Origin: Coptis chinensis
Taxonomy: Eukaryota > Streptophyta > Magnoliopsida > Ranunculales > Ranunculaceae
Direction of reading: 5' to 3'
Length of the DNA: 64,000 bases
Assembly (NCBI GenBank): GCA_015680905.1
Contig: CM027380.1
Coordinates: 18,804,001-18,868,000, forward strand
This document shows positions 46,075-56,452 of the stretch, piece by piece (within the stretch, counting starts at the first letter, position 1; every line of letters begins with the position of its first letter). Under the pieces are notes generated by a model. It saw only the letters and a program-made list of their open reading frames with translations, made no database searches and had not been told where the DNA came from. The translations under genes and the position numbers were made by a program.

Positions 46075-46295
46075 AAGTTTTTATTAGGTGCGAAGTTCCA
46101 GATCATGGGACCACATCATGATCATAAGCTCCTTCTCTAAGATTCTTGTAAGTTGAAAATGGAATAATATGTATAAGGTATTCACCCAAACGCGAACTTG
46201 AGATGTAATGTGTATATGACAATAGGGAAGGCCAGGTTTGGACACTCGATCAGTTGTTGTGTTGTAGGAAGTTCATAGTTTCATGGAGATTTGTG
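46075..46295. repeat. 221-bp duplicated flank, copy 2
   Basis: The partner of 9371-9591, same orientation. It shows that SDR-b and SDR-c share a duplicated upstream region. Confidence 0.85.
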
Positions 46296-47002
46296 GAGAA
46301 AAAAATGAAAGATTTGTGGAGAAAAAAATTGAATGATTTGGAGAGGGAATAAAATAAATATTTTGTTAGATTTTAATTAATTAAAGTTAATCAATAGCCT
46401 CAAAAGATGTTGGATGTGTGGTGGATGGGTGCTTAGGAGACTTTTCGCTCCTAAGCGCCTAGGAGCAAATTTTTTCTCTCACCAAGCTAAAATAGGTTTT
46501 AAGCAACCAACTCAAAACGGGAATCTAACTCCTATTAAAATGGGAATTCCTTATTTCTATTTGAAAGCTCATTCTTTATTTTTGAAAGGAAAATTCTAGA
46601 ACTTCTAATTAAAACGATAATCCTTCTCCTATTAAAACGGGAATCATGTGATCTCTCACCCAATTATAAACGGATTTTTTAAAAGACAATTAAAATGATT
46701 TGTTAGGAAATTCAACTAAGACATATAATTCTTTAAAATTTCATGTCATCGTCCTATTAAAACAGGAATTCCTTTCCCTATTGAAAAAGAAAATTCTAGC
46801 AATTATAAACTAAAAAGGTAATCATTCTCCTACTAAAATGAGAATCACAATTCTAAATTAAGTCAACTATTACAATGGGATCTCTCCCCAATTAAAAATG
46901 GGTTTTTAAAGGACAATTAAAATGATTTTGTTACGAAATTTGTATATGTTCTTGAGTAAGTTTTATAAAAAGTTAGTGCGTAAGCACGGGCCTACAAACT
47001 AG
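46296..47002 (+). mobile_element. Hel-1: probable non-autonomous Helitron
   Basis: The 3' end looks like a Helitron: a small hairpin GTGC-GTAA-GCAC (46976-46987) is followed by GGGCCTACAAACTAG, with CTAG at 46999-47002 and T after it. Inside are two imperfect tandem copies of about 220 bp, recognisable by repeated CCTATTAAAACGGGAATC and GACAATTAAAATGATTT. The start is set where similarity to the 9371-9591 flank ends. No clean 5' TC was found, so the left boundary is uncertain. Confidence 0.5.
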
Positions 47003-48603
47003 TGCTTGAATAAACTTATTACATCAGTTTAATCTCAATTAGTAGAGTACACCATAATTAACATGGACATTTAAATTGGACCAACCTTTTTTCTACTACT
47101 AAATACCCTTGATAAAATATTCAAACAAATTATTCAATGCTGTTAAGAAGGACTACTTTGGTCATTTCAAAATTTACTACCATTTATACCCTTAACATGA
47201 TACAGTACTCTTAAGGATGTATAAATTCAAGTTGGAAATCAAGTACACGCCACTATTTAATTGTATGCGACTAATGCTTCACATTAATGCCCGAATTTAT
47301 TACCATTTATACCGAATTTAAATGAGAGTAAACCAGACGTCTTCCTCTTCATCTTATTCTTATGCGCCCATTTCTCTCTCTCAAATCTCCCCTCTTAAAA
47401 GCTAAAACCCAAAAAAAAAAAATATATCCCAGACGTCTTTCTCTTTTATGAGTTTTATCTCTCAAATCTCCCTTCATTCAGTTGCCAAAAAAAAATCTCC
47501 CCTCATTCGCTCTCTCTTAAAAAAAAAAAAACAACAACAACAACAGAGATCCCCTCTCCACTGCCGATTATTATTAGAAGTCAAGAAAAAAAAAATCTGT
47601 TTCAAAATAGTCCCACTACTCAAAACCAGTTTCTTGGATGTGGTTGTTACCTGTCCCTCGAAAAGGTATGTATTTAGCCAAGTCTATGCTTTTTACGCAA
47701 ATAATGTTTTCTTCTATGATCGATATAACTTATAAGTTCATCACATGATATATCGACGTGCCCATGAAATAACTGATGAAATGCCTACGACCATGATTCT
47801 GACAATTATGCCAATTTACACTATGTTTTGTCTGGCTATATATCAATGATATTAACGGCTATGCAAAATTCAGTTTTTGGGTTTATATCGAAAATAGTGT
47901 TGATATTTGGTGATATTATACACCAGTTTATAGAAAACCCACTGCATGAGAGAGTAGTGATTGGTTTTGTCATTTCGGGTGTAGCTACTTAGTAGTTAGT
48001 ACCTCGTGGTTTTCCATATAGGTGGAGAGAAATATCACTAAGATTCTCAATATTTATAATGTGTTCTTGGAATTGCCAAACTCTGAAACACATTTTAGCA
48101 AGAGTTTGTCTAAGTTTTAAGGTCTACATGGGTTAAATTGTGATATAGGATGAATATTGGAGAGGACGATTTGCTTAAGAGGGTGTCCTAATGTTTAAAT
48201 TCAAGTGGAAGAACTAATTGTGCTGCTACTTAGTAGGTTAACAATTGATGTATAAAAAACTAATTGTTCATGTAAAAGAAATGTAAAAGAAAAATATCAA
48301 ATGGTCTGTTCATGTTGATAGTATATGTGTGTTAATTAGTCTCTGCCTTGTTCATCTTAATTTTCAGCGTCACGAGTTCCCACCATATCTTAAGAATCTT
48401 TGTACTTCTATATACCACTTTCTATAAACCGACTCCCAGCCTTCTGTTAGATAGTTGAGAAAACTGTAAGATTTGTAGTGTTGTTTATATTTACTAATTT
48501 TTATGATATATAGTTAGTTTGGCTATAATTTTAGTGGTGTTTGCATTTACTGATCAAGTTGTATGTGATCTTTTGACCACCGTATAATTTAGGTGCTTTC
48601 AAA
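47003..48603. other. AT-rich stretch, no gene recognised
   Basis: Contains A runs and CT-rich tracts at about 47335-47600. Open frames here are short and low in complexity. It may hold the unlocated 5' end of Hel-2. Confidence 0.4.
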
Positions 48604-48828
48604 ATGGAGAACTCTGCCCAAGAGAGCTCATTATTATTACTTAATGACAATGCAATTCATGATCGTCGAGAGCGGCAACGACAGAGACAGAGAAACCAAC
48701 GCGAAAACATGACTGAAGAACAATGTTGTTGTTATAAAGTAAGTTCATTTAGCTTACTGGAAACAGAGTGTTCCATCAAGGTGCATCCGTCTCCGCAAAA
48801 ATTATTCTCTATGTCCTTGAATTTCTAG
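48604..48828 (+). pseudogene. Possible Helitron Rep N-terminal fragment
   Basis: A 74-residue frame with RRERQRQRQRNQRENMTEEQ. Arginine-rich starts ending in TEEQ-like sequence are common before the Rep domain in plant Helitron proteins. No Rep catalytic motif is seen. Low complexity makes this tentative. Confidence 0.35.
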
Positions 48829-49333
48829 AAATAATATTATAAAGTAACTATGCACTATGAGCATATGCAGCTTATTTTACCACTATATAAGAAACCTGGA
48901 TTCTTATAGGCGAGCTGATAACCAAAATACTTGGAAGTCCTTACTATATGGCTACACAGGTCCTAAAACAGAATTATATAGTCGGAAGTCCTTAATATAT
49001 GGTTGTAGAAGTCTTGAAACAAAAATATGGGTCCTGAAGTTGATGTATGGATCGCTGAACTAATCCTGTGCATCCTACTTTCGGGGATTCCACTTTTCTT
49101 GACAGGTGAGTATTCTCTAGACTATACCTTTTCACATTCTATATGGTGTTTTTTGACTTGGGAAAGTACAGTTAGCCTCTATAGATCCAATAATATATGT
49201 TGAAAGGTCCCAATATGGTTATTTATTGAAAACCCCCAATATGTTCAATGCAGGTACTTGCTGTCTGATAAATCCTTCCAATTTAATAGACATTGTAAAT
49301 AAGGATAGTGTGTATTAATCCGGGTAAAGGACT

Positions 49334-49732
49334 ATGCAATGGTGCAAGATTGTTGTGTCGAGGTTTCTACTCAAACTTATATTGGTTGAAATCGTCAGTG
49401 GAAACTTTTCAGGTTCGACAACTTTCTTGCCTCGAACACCTCTAAAATCTTCCGAATATTCTCGAATTCCTTTTGTACTTACGAGAAAGCAATTTCCAGT
49501 ACGTCTGAGTTTTGGTCTTACTATAAACAAATCCCAAGGTCAGACAATACCGCACATTATTGGAATTTACCTGCCTAATCACGTTTTCACTCATGGGCAA
49601 CTTTATGTTGCTCTGATGAGAGCGGTGTCAAAGAGAAACACCAAGATATTGGTGAAAAATGAACATCTGAACGCCAGATGGTGCATTTACACACACAATG
49701 TTGTCTACATAGAAGTTCTGCGTAGGTGAATG
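49334..49732 (+). pseudogene. Helitron PIF1-type helicase C-terminus
   Basis: A 131-residue frame with PLKSSEYSRIPFVLTRKQFP, then LSFGLTINKSQGQTI and HVFTHGQLYVALMRAVSK, which are the last conserved helicase motifs of plant Helitron RepHel proteins. In the family the last motif reads YVALSRA; here S is M. INPGKGLCNGARL just upstream is in another frame. Only the C-terminal end remains, so it encodes no working helicase. Confidence 0.85.
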
Positions 49733-50140
49733 TTTCGAAGCCATCTACATTTTCATGTGCTCCTGGCAATAACCATCATCTTTCCCATTCGATGATTAGT
49801 TGTTATATGTAAGTATGGTCATTATCTTTTCTACTTAATTATTCATGTTTTCTATATACACATTCACTTCATGAGATAACTTTAATTTGTTTTCTATTGT
49901 TGTATTTATATGCATAACTGCATAAGTGCTATTCTTGGAGAGCAAGGCCATGCTAGCTTACATAAGTTGTGTGAGAAACATTACAAGATAAGGCTTTTGA
50001 GTCTCAATAAATATTGAAGTACTAGGAAAATTCATCTTGCTGCTTATAGTGAATGCTTTGACTATGGAAATGCTCCTCTACTTATAGTGTTTAAAATGAG
50101 CTTGCAACTTATTTTTGCAAAAGTATCTCCTGCATTGCTG

Positions 50141-50653
50141 TCAGACCAACTTAAGGTTGGCAGGAAATTTCTCGTAGAAAGATTTTATAAATGGGACCTT
50201 TTATTTTTATTTTTTACTTTTTACTGCTATCACTTTGTTTGTACCTCAATATCATTTTGTTTTTGGATAATTGGAGTTATGCCCCGATATTATTCAATTT
50301 TTTTTTTACATGTTGTGCTCCTATGCTGTAAGTACCTCCAAGGCTCCAACACCTCTTCATAGAATGCAACTACTATATTATTTAAGATTTATTGTTGTCA
50401 GACCAACTTAAGGTTAGCAGGAAATTTGTCGTAGAAAGATTTAATAAATGGGACCTTTTTTTTTTTTTTTTTTTAAACTGCTATCAATCTATTTGTACTT
50501 CAAGATCATTTTGTTTTTAGAGAATTGGAGTTGTGCCTCGATATTATTCTTTCTTTCTTTTTCTTTTTTTTTGACATGTTGTGCTCCTATGTTGTAAGTA
50601 CTTCCAAGGCTCCAACACCTCTTCACAGAATGCAAATACTATATTATTTTACA
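50141..50653. repeat. Direct duplication, two copies of about 250 bp
   Basis: 50141-50382 and 50397-50653 both run from GTCAGACCAACTTAAGGTT to ACTATATTATTT, and differ mainly by the length of T-rich tracts. They lie inside Hel-2. Confidence 0.85.
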
Positions 50654-51001
50654 TTTATATCTAAATTAGTAATACAACCTTTCATCTTCTTGCTCATACT
50701 TCTTTCTTGCTCATTTGTCAGATACGCGTCTGTTTCGCAACTCTGACTAATGCACTATTAAACAACCAATTCTTTCATTAATAACTATATATCTATCTCT
50801 TGGAATCACGATCCTTTTTTCTTTCTTTCTTTTTCTGTACAAAATTTTCATTTTTGTTAGATGGTTGAGTGTCTAAGTGCATAAATAGATTATAGCAGTC
50901 TACGTTCCTCTAATGCTTAATATACGTGAAATTTGGTCTAAATAGCTTTGATGTTATTTGAGAATGAAGCTAAGTCAGTTCTCATTTGATATCTCTTGCA
51001 G

Positions 51002-51249
51002 CATAAAAGGAGTTGGTGCAACAGTATTCCCTTTGGAAAGCCCAAGGAGCAACGAGGTCCCAAGGTACTGTACTATTTTGTTCTGCATATATAACATGGT
51101 AGTGTGGTACATATGACTCATTCTTATACACACCCTATATTGAAAATGTCTTGCAGGATAGTTTGCAATACAAAGAGTACAAAGTATACAATGTAGATCA
51201 TATTCGAATGAGATATGTCATTCAAGTGAAATTCAATTTCAAGAGGTAA
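51002..51249 (+). pseudogene. Captured PARP fragment: last two exons
   Basis: Exon 51002-51064 lies between a TTGCAG acceptor and a GTACTG donor. Exon 51157-51249 begins after TTGCAG and ends at a TAA. The second reads EYKVYNVDHIRMRYVIQVKF and then NFKR before the stop, the diagnostic C-terminus of plant poly(ADP-ribose) polymerases. The first has GKPKEQRGPK in the joined frame and KGVGAT in another, so it has an indel. PARPs attach ADP-ribose to proteins at DNA damage. The catalytic glutamate is not present. Only the 3' end was captured. Confidence 0.8.
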
Positions 51250-51446
51250 TAGACAGCAAGTTCGGCCTACAACTTTGTGGCAACCACTTCTGATATGCGG
51301 TACAATCTTTGTATGTGAGGTGCGCTTCTATTGAGTTGTTGTCTCCTACCTCAGTAAATTTCTTGACTTTTCCCTCTTGCGTTTTTTAGAGTAAATAGTA
51401 TTGAACAGTATTAGACATCTAATTTGAAATAGAACACAGCATTAAC

Positions 51447-51728
51447 ATGAACTCTGCATCATCGGAGAACACAGAGAATCCAGAGGTGCAAACTAGGCTA
51501 TTTGATGAAACAGATATTTATAAGGATTTAGAGTTGTATATTTCCGGTACGGTGGTTGCAATCCCTCCTAAAAGTTGTTGGAATGGAATTCAAAATGAAG
51601 ATTTTGAAGATCACATACATGCATCTCTCAGTTCTAATGAATGTGAAGTGCATGCAAGCAAAGAGATTTGGGAACTCAATTTCGAGTATTTCATACGGGT
51701 CAAGGATTCTATTGGGAACTATTACTGA
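51447..51728 (+). pseudogene. Unidentified exon-like frame in Hel-2
   Basis: A 93-residue frame, MNSASSENTENPEVQTRLF onward, with WELNFEYFIRVKDSIG near the end. I do not recognise it. Its composition is protein-like, and it sits in the same orientation between the PARP fragment and another exon-like piece, so it may be captured gene sequence. Confidence 0.35.
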
Positions 51729-51924
51729 ACTACGAACCATCCAAGAAGAAGGGTCCTGCTTTGTCTATAATAACAGCGATGCAAAAACTTATGTGCTTAT
51801 GAAGCATAGGGCCTTGCTGGTTTGTATATCTATGGCCCTTCAAAACATGCCTTCAATTCTTTTCTTGCATCCTTATTTGAAGCAAAAGGTTTACACAATT
51901 ACATTCTGTTGAAATTTGTTTCAG

Positions 51925-52010
51925 GTGAAGCACATTCACTGGTATCGATTTGGAGACGAAGTTTCTATTTGTGAATGTAGGTGTACTAGAGCCCATTTAC
52001 CGCCTAGAAA
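51925..52010 (+). pseudogene. Exon-like piece in Hel-2
   Basis: Flanked by a TTGTTTCAG acceptor and a GTAAGC donor, it reads KHIHWYRFGDEVSICECRCT and ends PPRK. Not recognised. The splice-like edges suggest another captured exon. Confidence 0.35.
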
Positions 52011-52850
52011 GTAAGCATACTTTTTGGCCCCTTATGTCCATGTACATAAATGAATTCTCATATTCTTAGCTCATCTAAATTAAAGGGTTTTAGAGGGAAA
52101 AGGGAAGAGTGCTGAAGATAAATAACCGAAGAAAACTTTCTACCGATACAATGGTTCACAGCCTGTTGAAAATCAGTTTTCTGTTACTTTTATGTAACAT
52201 AAACTTCCATGCTTATCAACATTTCTTCTCTCCACTTAATAAGGTCTATCCATACTGCATATGTTGTTTTAGTTTTGAGATACTTTCCATTTAGTGTTGC
52301 AGCAAATATGTAAGGCCATATCTTCATCATGATTTGTCTAAAAATTATTCTGATGGTGTTTTTGATAGGAAAGCATGCAACGAAACAGCTACAACTATAT
52401 TAAGCATTCTGATCCTGTAAATAGATCGAGAGTGAGAAGGTACTTTTGGAGCCAAGTGCGTAAGAGGCTATGAGTAGAGATTGTTGTAGTTCTTTTGGAA
52501 AGATGTAGTTATACAAGGTAATTGTCAGAGGGAGGGATGACAAATAGAACATCAGACAATCACTTCACAAATGTTAGGCATGTCTTGAAAGTTATGGATG
52601 ACCAGTCACTAGGACCTTATATTGGAGTAACGAGGCAAACTTTAGAATCCAATTTGCCAAATGGCGAACCACAATAATGATATTTGTCATTTTGCTGAAG
52701 TTAAGAACCGTCCTGATCGATGATTTAGTCACAACATAGGTGTTTCATTGTTTGTCCCGTCATATGCTAAGCCATTTGTTTTCCCATGATACCTAAAGTT
52801 CTTGAATTTCTCACCAATGCGATAAGCCTATAATGTGCATCGCATGTGCA
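52011..52850. other. Remainder of Hel-2, no gene recognised
   Basis: Scattered short frames only. A splice-like edge at about 52369 precedes KACNETATTILSILIL, which I cannot identify. Confidence 0.3.
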
Positions 52851-53063
52851 TGATGCTAGCATATATAATATATATGTTGTTTATTGAAAAAAATAATAAT
52901 AATAAAGTTGACCTAGATAGATGACACAACATTTGCTACACCATGAATTTTGACATAATTATCATTTTTTTTTCGATAAACACATAATTGTCTTTATTAA
53001 TAACCATAATATTACTACTTATTCACGTTCACATTTCCATGTTCCTTGTTAATTAGGAATTAG

Positions 53064-53228
53064 TCAACATCCTTCATCGTAACAGATACACGTAGAAATT
53101 CCACGACACTCGAATTTAAGTTTCTTTTTAAAAAATTCTTGGCATAAACTAGTGCACTTCTCATTAGTACAACCATCAATTGGTTCCTCATAAGGTATGC
53201 ATCCTTTTGCTTCTCCAATCATATTACC
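53064..53228 (-). CDS. Defensin-like peptide exon 2, copy 1
   Basis: The exon follows a CCTTTTACAG acceptor and ends at a TGA (about 53065). It encodes a small cysteine-rich mature domain: GEAKGC, DGC, NEKC, SLC, then FEC and STCICYDEGC at the end. The paired cysteines with a C-x-C near the C-terminus match plant defensin-like secreted peptides, which are usually antimicrobial or signalling peptides. A signal-peptide exon should lie upstream (higher coordinates) but was not found. It has one more cysteine than copy 2. Frame intact. Confidence 0.65.
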   Translation of the reverse strand, partial: GNMIGEAKGCIPYEEPIDGCTNEKCTSLCQEFFKKKLKFECRGISTCICYDEGC

Positions 53229-53337
53229 TGTAAAAGGACAATTGTAAGTTTAATATTCATTACTACCAAAGTTAATGTGTGACTCAATACCATGTACAAA
53301 AGAAAATAAAAAGGAAAAAGTAATTCCAAAAAGTAAT

Positions 53338-53518
53338 GAGAGCGAATTTGTGGACAGACTTGTCCACAAACAGCAGCTTCTTATTGGTCCAACCACTTTG
53401 TGGGCCAGATAAATAGGTTTTTCGGGCAGGTAAATAGTTTTTTTAGGCAGCCTCTCCACCAATCAGAACATGCGGTCTTGTGGACAGCAAATAGTGGTAT
53501 GTCCACAAACTTATTCTG
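53338..53518. mobile_element. MITE with terminal inverted repeats, TSD AAAAGTAAT
   Basis: Both ends carry TTTGTGGACA in inverted orientation, and similarity between the arms continues inward, so the 181-bp element is largely palindromic. The flanks 53329-53337 and 53519-53527 both read AAAAGTAAT. A 9-bp duplication suggests a Mutator-type MITE; an 8-bp reading would fit hAT. It lies just upstream of defensin-like exon copy 1. Confidence 0.75.
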
Positions 53519-54169
53519 AAAAGTAATTATCCAATAGCAGGGAAGGTAAGGTGTTTTTTGCAGTTTCATGGACTGTGACACTATGTGTTGGTTTATTCTA
53601 ACACTGGATAGTAGTAAGTCGTCTTCATTCTTTGGTAAATTTGTAAGACATTTGACCTCAATGCATTGTTAAACCTTTTGCAATACCAGCCATTATATTG
53701 CCAAAATTTGAACTACAATACGTTGAAATTTAAAAATGATTGGAACGGAATAAGTTTAGCCATCCCCAAATTAGAGAAAAAGATCAAATGTAATTTACTA
53801 TATAATATGTGAAAAATCAATATAAAAATTATTTTAAAAAGAACAATAATTGGGGATGACATAAGTTATCTCGTTCCATTCATATAATGAGAACAAAAAC
53901 GATAATTGCGTTGGTGGGTAACATATCAATTGCACACTGTTGTGTGGCACTCCAGAGAATTGAACAAAATACCCATTATCTTTTCTTTTTGAAATAGTTA
54001 GAGGATTATAAGACACCCACACCAGTTATATTGAATAATGTCATCTGAATATACTGATCAAGATTTTACGCCCAGAAAAAATTGATATACTGTATGTGTA
54101 TAAATTAATAACCATACAATTCACATTTATTCACGTTCAGATTTCCATATTCTTATTAATAACAATTGT

Positions 54170-54335
54170 TCAACACCGGCTACTGTAACAGGTACATGTA
54201 GATGAACCTTGGTACTCAGATATAAGTTTTTCCTTCGTAACTGATTGGCAGAAAGCAGAGCAATTTTCAGCTGTACATCCAGGGCGGAATGTCTCTACAG
54301 GTGTGCATCCTTTTGCCTCTCCAATTACATTGCCT
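54170..54335 (-). CDS. Defensin-like peptide exon 2, copy 2
   Basis: Paralogue of the exon at 53064-53228. It begins after a TTTGCAG acceptor, reads NVIGEAKGCTPVETF, PGC, ENC, AFC and STCTCYSSRC, and stops at a codon near 54171. Seven cysteines with the same spacing. Both copies share flanking sequence (CAATACCATGTA upstream, TATTCACGTTCA downstream), which shows tandem duplication. The exon for the signal peptide is not visible. Confidence 0.65.
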
Positions 54336-54599
54336 GCAAATAAAGAAATTGCAAATTCCATATTATTGCCAAAGTTCATGTGTGTTTCAATACCATGTAG
54401 TCACGAAAACAATATATGAGATATTCTAAAATAATTAGTAAAGACCAAAGAACATGATAATGGTGTAAAAACATTGTTTTTGCACATCAAATTAAAATTT
54501 ATTATATGAGCACAATTGATAACTTATTTTTTTATTTTTTTTGGTAAACAATTGTTAACTAATTGAATGGTGCAAGATCTGCTGCGATGAGAAAATAAT

Positions 54600-54649
54600 G
54601 AAATGATTCATATTTATTCGCCGTTCACATCTACATATATATATATATA
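54600..54649 (-). pseudogene. Possible 3' flank of a third defensin-like copy
   Basis: TATTTATTCGCCGTTCACAT resembles the sequence downstream of copies 1 and 2 (about 53019 and 54128). It stops at the AT-rich tract where Hel-3 begins, so the rest of a third copy may have been lost or displaced. Confidence 0.35.
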
Positions 54650-55034
54650 TCTAAATCTATTATTGCACAGTGGGCGAAAATGCTCATCTGTGATTTCAGG
54701 AGGCCACGTCAGCAGTATTTTTAAGTGGGTACACAAAGTTAATTACAAAATAGGATAGTATTTTGATTTATTACAAATTGATCCTTGCCTTGAATTTTAT
54801 TGGATGCAGGATGTTCTCGAGATTGTTTAGATATTCTCGAGATACATATGTTAAGAACAAACCAATTATACGCCAACTCTTTAAACCAATTTGCGATATA
54901 ACCACAAATCATACAAACAGAAAGTTTGATTCTAAAAAAAACCCTGCAAACTCCAAACTACGAATCCTATAAAAACAAAAAACCACCCCAAGACTCTTAA
55001 TTCACCAAAACTCTCTTTTCTCCAAAGCATCCTA

Positions 55035-55422
55035 TCTTCCCTTGATCTACCCGAGGAGGTTGCATCTTCTAAGTTGGAGTTCCAAATCAGTTGGCTCGGG
55101 GAGTTGCTTTCTGTTGCTAAAGACACTATAGTCAAGTTGCAAGTTGAATTGATTAGTACCAAGGTTGTATCAGCTTCAATTGAATCTGCAACGGTTGAAG
55201 CTTTTGATGAGATAGACCACTTGAAAACATCTCTCTTGGCGCAGAGAAAGGAAAAAGATTCTCTACAAATGATGTTGGGGGACCTATCAAGTAAATTTGA
55301 GGCGAATGTTGAAATGGAGTTTAAGGCCAGACCTCACAATTTCATGCATGCCGACGATCAACTTATACTGGAAGACGAAAGTGGAAGAGTTAAACTTGGT
55401 GGGACTATGCTATTGAGTATAT
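55035..55422 (+). pseudogene. Captured coiled-coil fragment fused to a POLD2-like piece
   Basis: One open frame joins two unrelated parts. The first (LEFQISWLGELLSVAKDTIV through LLAQRKEKDSLQMMLGDL) is a coiled coil I do not recognise. The second (FKARPHNFMHADDQLILEDE, then SGRVKLGG) resembles the OB-fold region of DNA polymerase delta subunit 2. The junction lies near 55310. The frame stops about nine codons later. The POLD2 assignment rests on a short motif. Confidence 0.6.
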
Positions 55423-55889
55423 AATATTATCTGGTGCTGAAGTATGATTACTAGGTAATGGCATACAAAGAATAGAGATTTATCAAAACAAGCTATTTCA
55501 ATTTGCTCCTTATCAATCCTCATGCATATATAACATTTATATGACTACATTAATTAATAGTTGTGTGTTCTGATGTGGCTACCTTTATATGACGCTTGCC
55601 TTTTGTTTTGCATGCCTATCAATTTGACTATCTAAAGATTAGTATGACTAATCTTAAGTGAACAATACTCATCTATGGTTTTAGGCTTTAGATAAGTGTC
55701 AACTTGGAGATGATGTTTAGGAAGAAGGAAAGGAAGCTGGATTCATTAGGTTAGTTGATTCCTTTTACTATTCATGTACCAGTATGTTGGAAAATTGTAC
55801 CTTTATGCTTATATTTATATGTGCCTGGTCAGTTCATGGATTTCCTAATCCTGCTTATTATCGGTGATACCAATCAAGTTTTCATTTAG

Positions 55890-56140
55890 GTGTTGCAGTC
55901 ACTCACTGAAAATGGAGAGAATTGGAGTATGGGTTAGAGGCAACTGGTATGCCTAGGCCGAGTACTACTTCAAAGGGCCAAAATTTTGGTGCTCGATGAA
56001 TCGACATCTTCAGTCGATACTGCAACGGAAGTGGACCCTATATTGGAACAAAAATGGAAAACCCTCGAAGATGAGAGAGCGCGAGATGATGCAATCAGCA
56101 CAATAAGATCATCAATGCCAGGAGCAATGGTCCTTAGAGA
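55890..56140 (+). pseudogene. Captured ABCC transporter fragment, second ATP-binding domain
   Basis: The frame reads LTENGENWSMG, a stop where Q is expected, then [20 protein letters not shown] and [11 protein letters not shown]. This is the ABC signature followed by Walker B and the D-loop of the C-terminal nucleotide-binding domain of plant ABCC (MRP) pumps. The TAG at about 55935 disrupts it. Similarity ends near 56030. Confidence 0.8.
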
Positions 56141-56452
56141 TTACGTGATAGAAAGGAATCATCACTACTTCGATTCAGATGACGAAGAAGATGATGAGAG
56201 TTATGAAGATGGACAATGTTTGTCGTTCTACTTTTGGAAGCTTTTGGAGCAAGTAGGACCAGCCGCGCCAATCATCAGATGGTGAAGTGGTTCTCCGACG
56301 AATGTCTCTCAACACAGCTGGTTTTGAAGAAGGTGAGGATGAATCTTCTCTCAGTTGCTGCAGAGGGAAAGTAGTTGATTCTGGGCGGCAAGTGAGGAGG
56401 CATCAGCAGAGAATTCAGCAATTAATATCATTCCATTCTTTTGTTCTCCTAT
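56031..56452 (+). pseudogene. Unidentified acidic fragment in Hel-3
   Basis: Fused in frame to the ABCC piece: [37 protein letters not shown], then an acidic run [15 protein letters not shown]. Not recognised. It is likely a third captured gene. Confidence 0.4.

Larger units (their letters stand above)
48604..52859 (+). mobile_element. Hel-2: decayed Helitron with helicase and captured exons (approximate)
   Basis: A possible Rep N-terminal piece at 48604, a helicase C-terminus at 49334-49729, captured PARP exons at 51002-51249 and other exon-like pieces share the plus orientation. At the right, a GTGCATCGCATGTGC stem-like stretch precedes ATGATGCTAG, ending at 52859 with CTAG. The stem is imperfect. 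The left end was not found; 48604 is only the first coding sign. Confidence 0.5.

Noticed and set aside
47448..47735. 95-residue frame with Lys/Gln runs
   Set aside because: Driven by A-rich and CAA repeats; no recognisable domain.
49334..49732. Host PIF1 helicase gene
   Set aside because: The match is closest to Helitron helicase C-termini, there is no upstream ATPase domain, and the neighbourhood is transposon-like.
53381..53581. Small protein-coding frames on the minus strand
   Set aside because: They translate the palindromic MITE and its flank.
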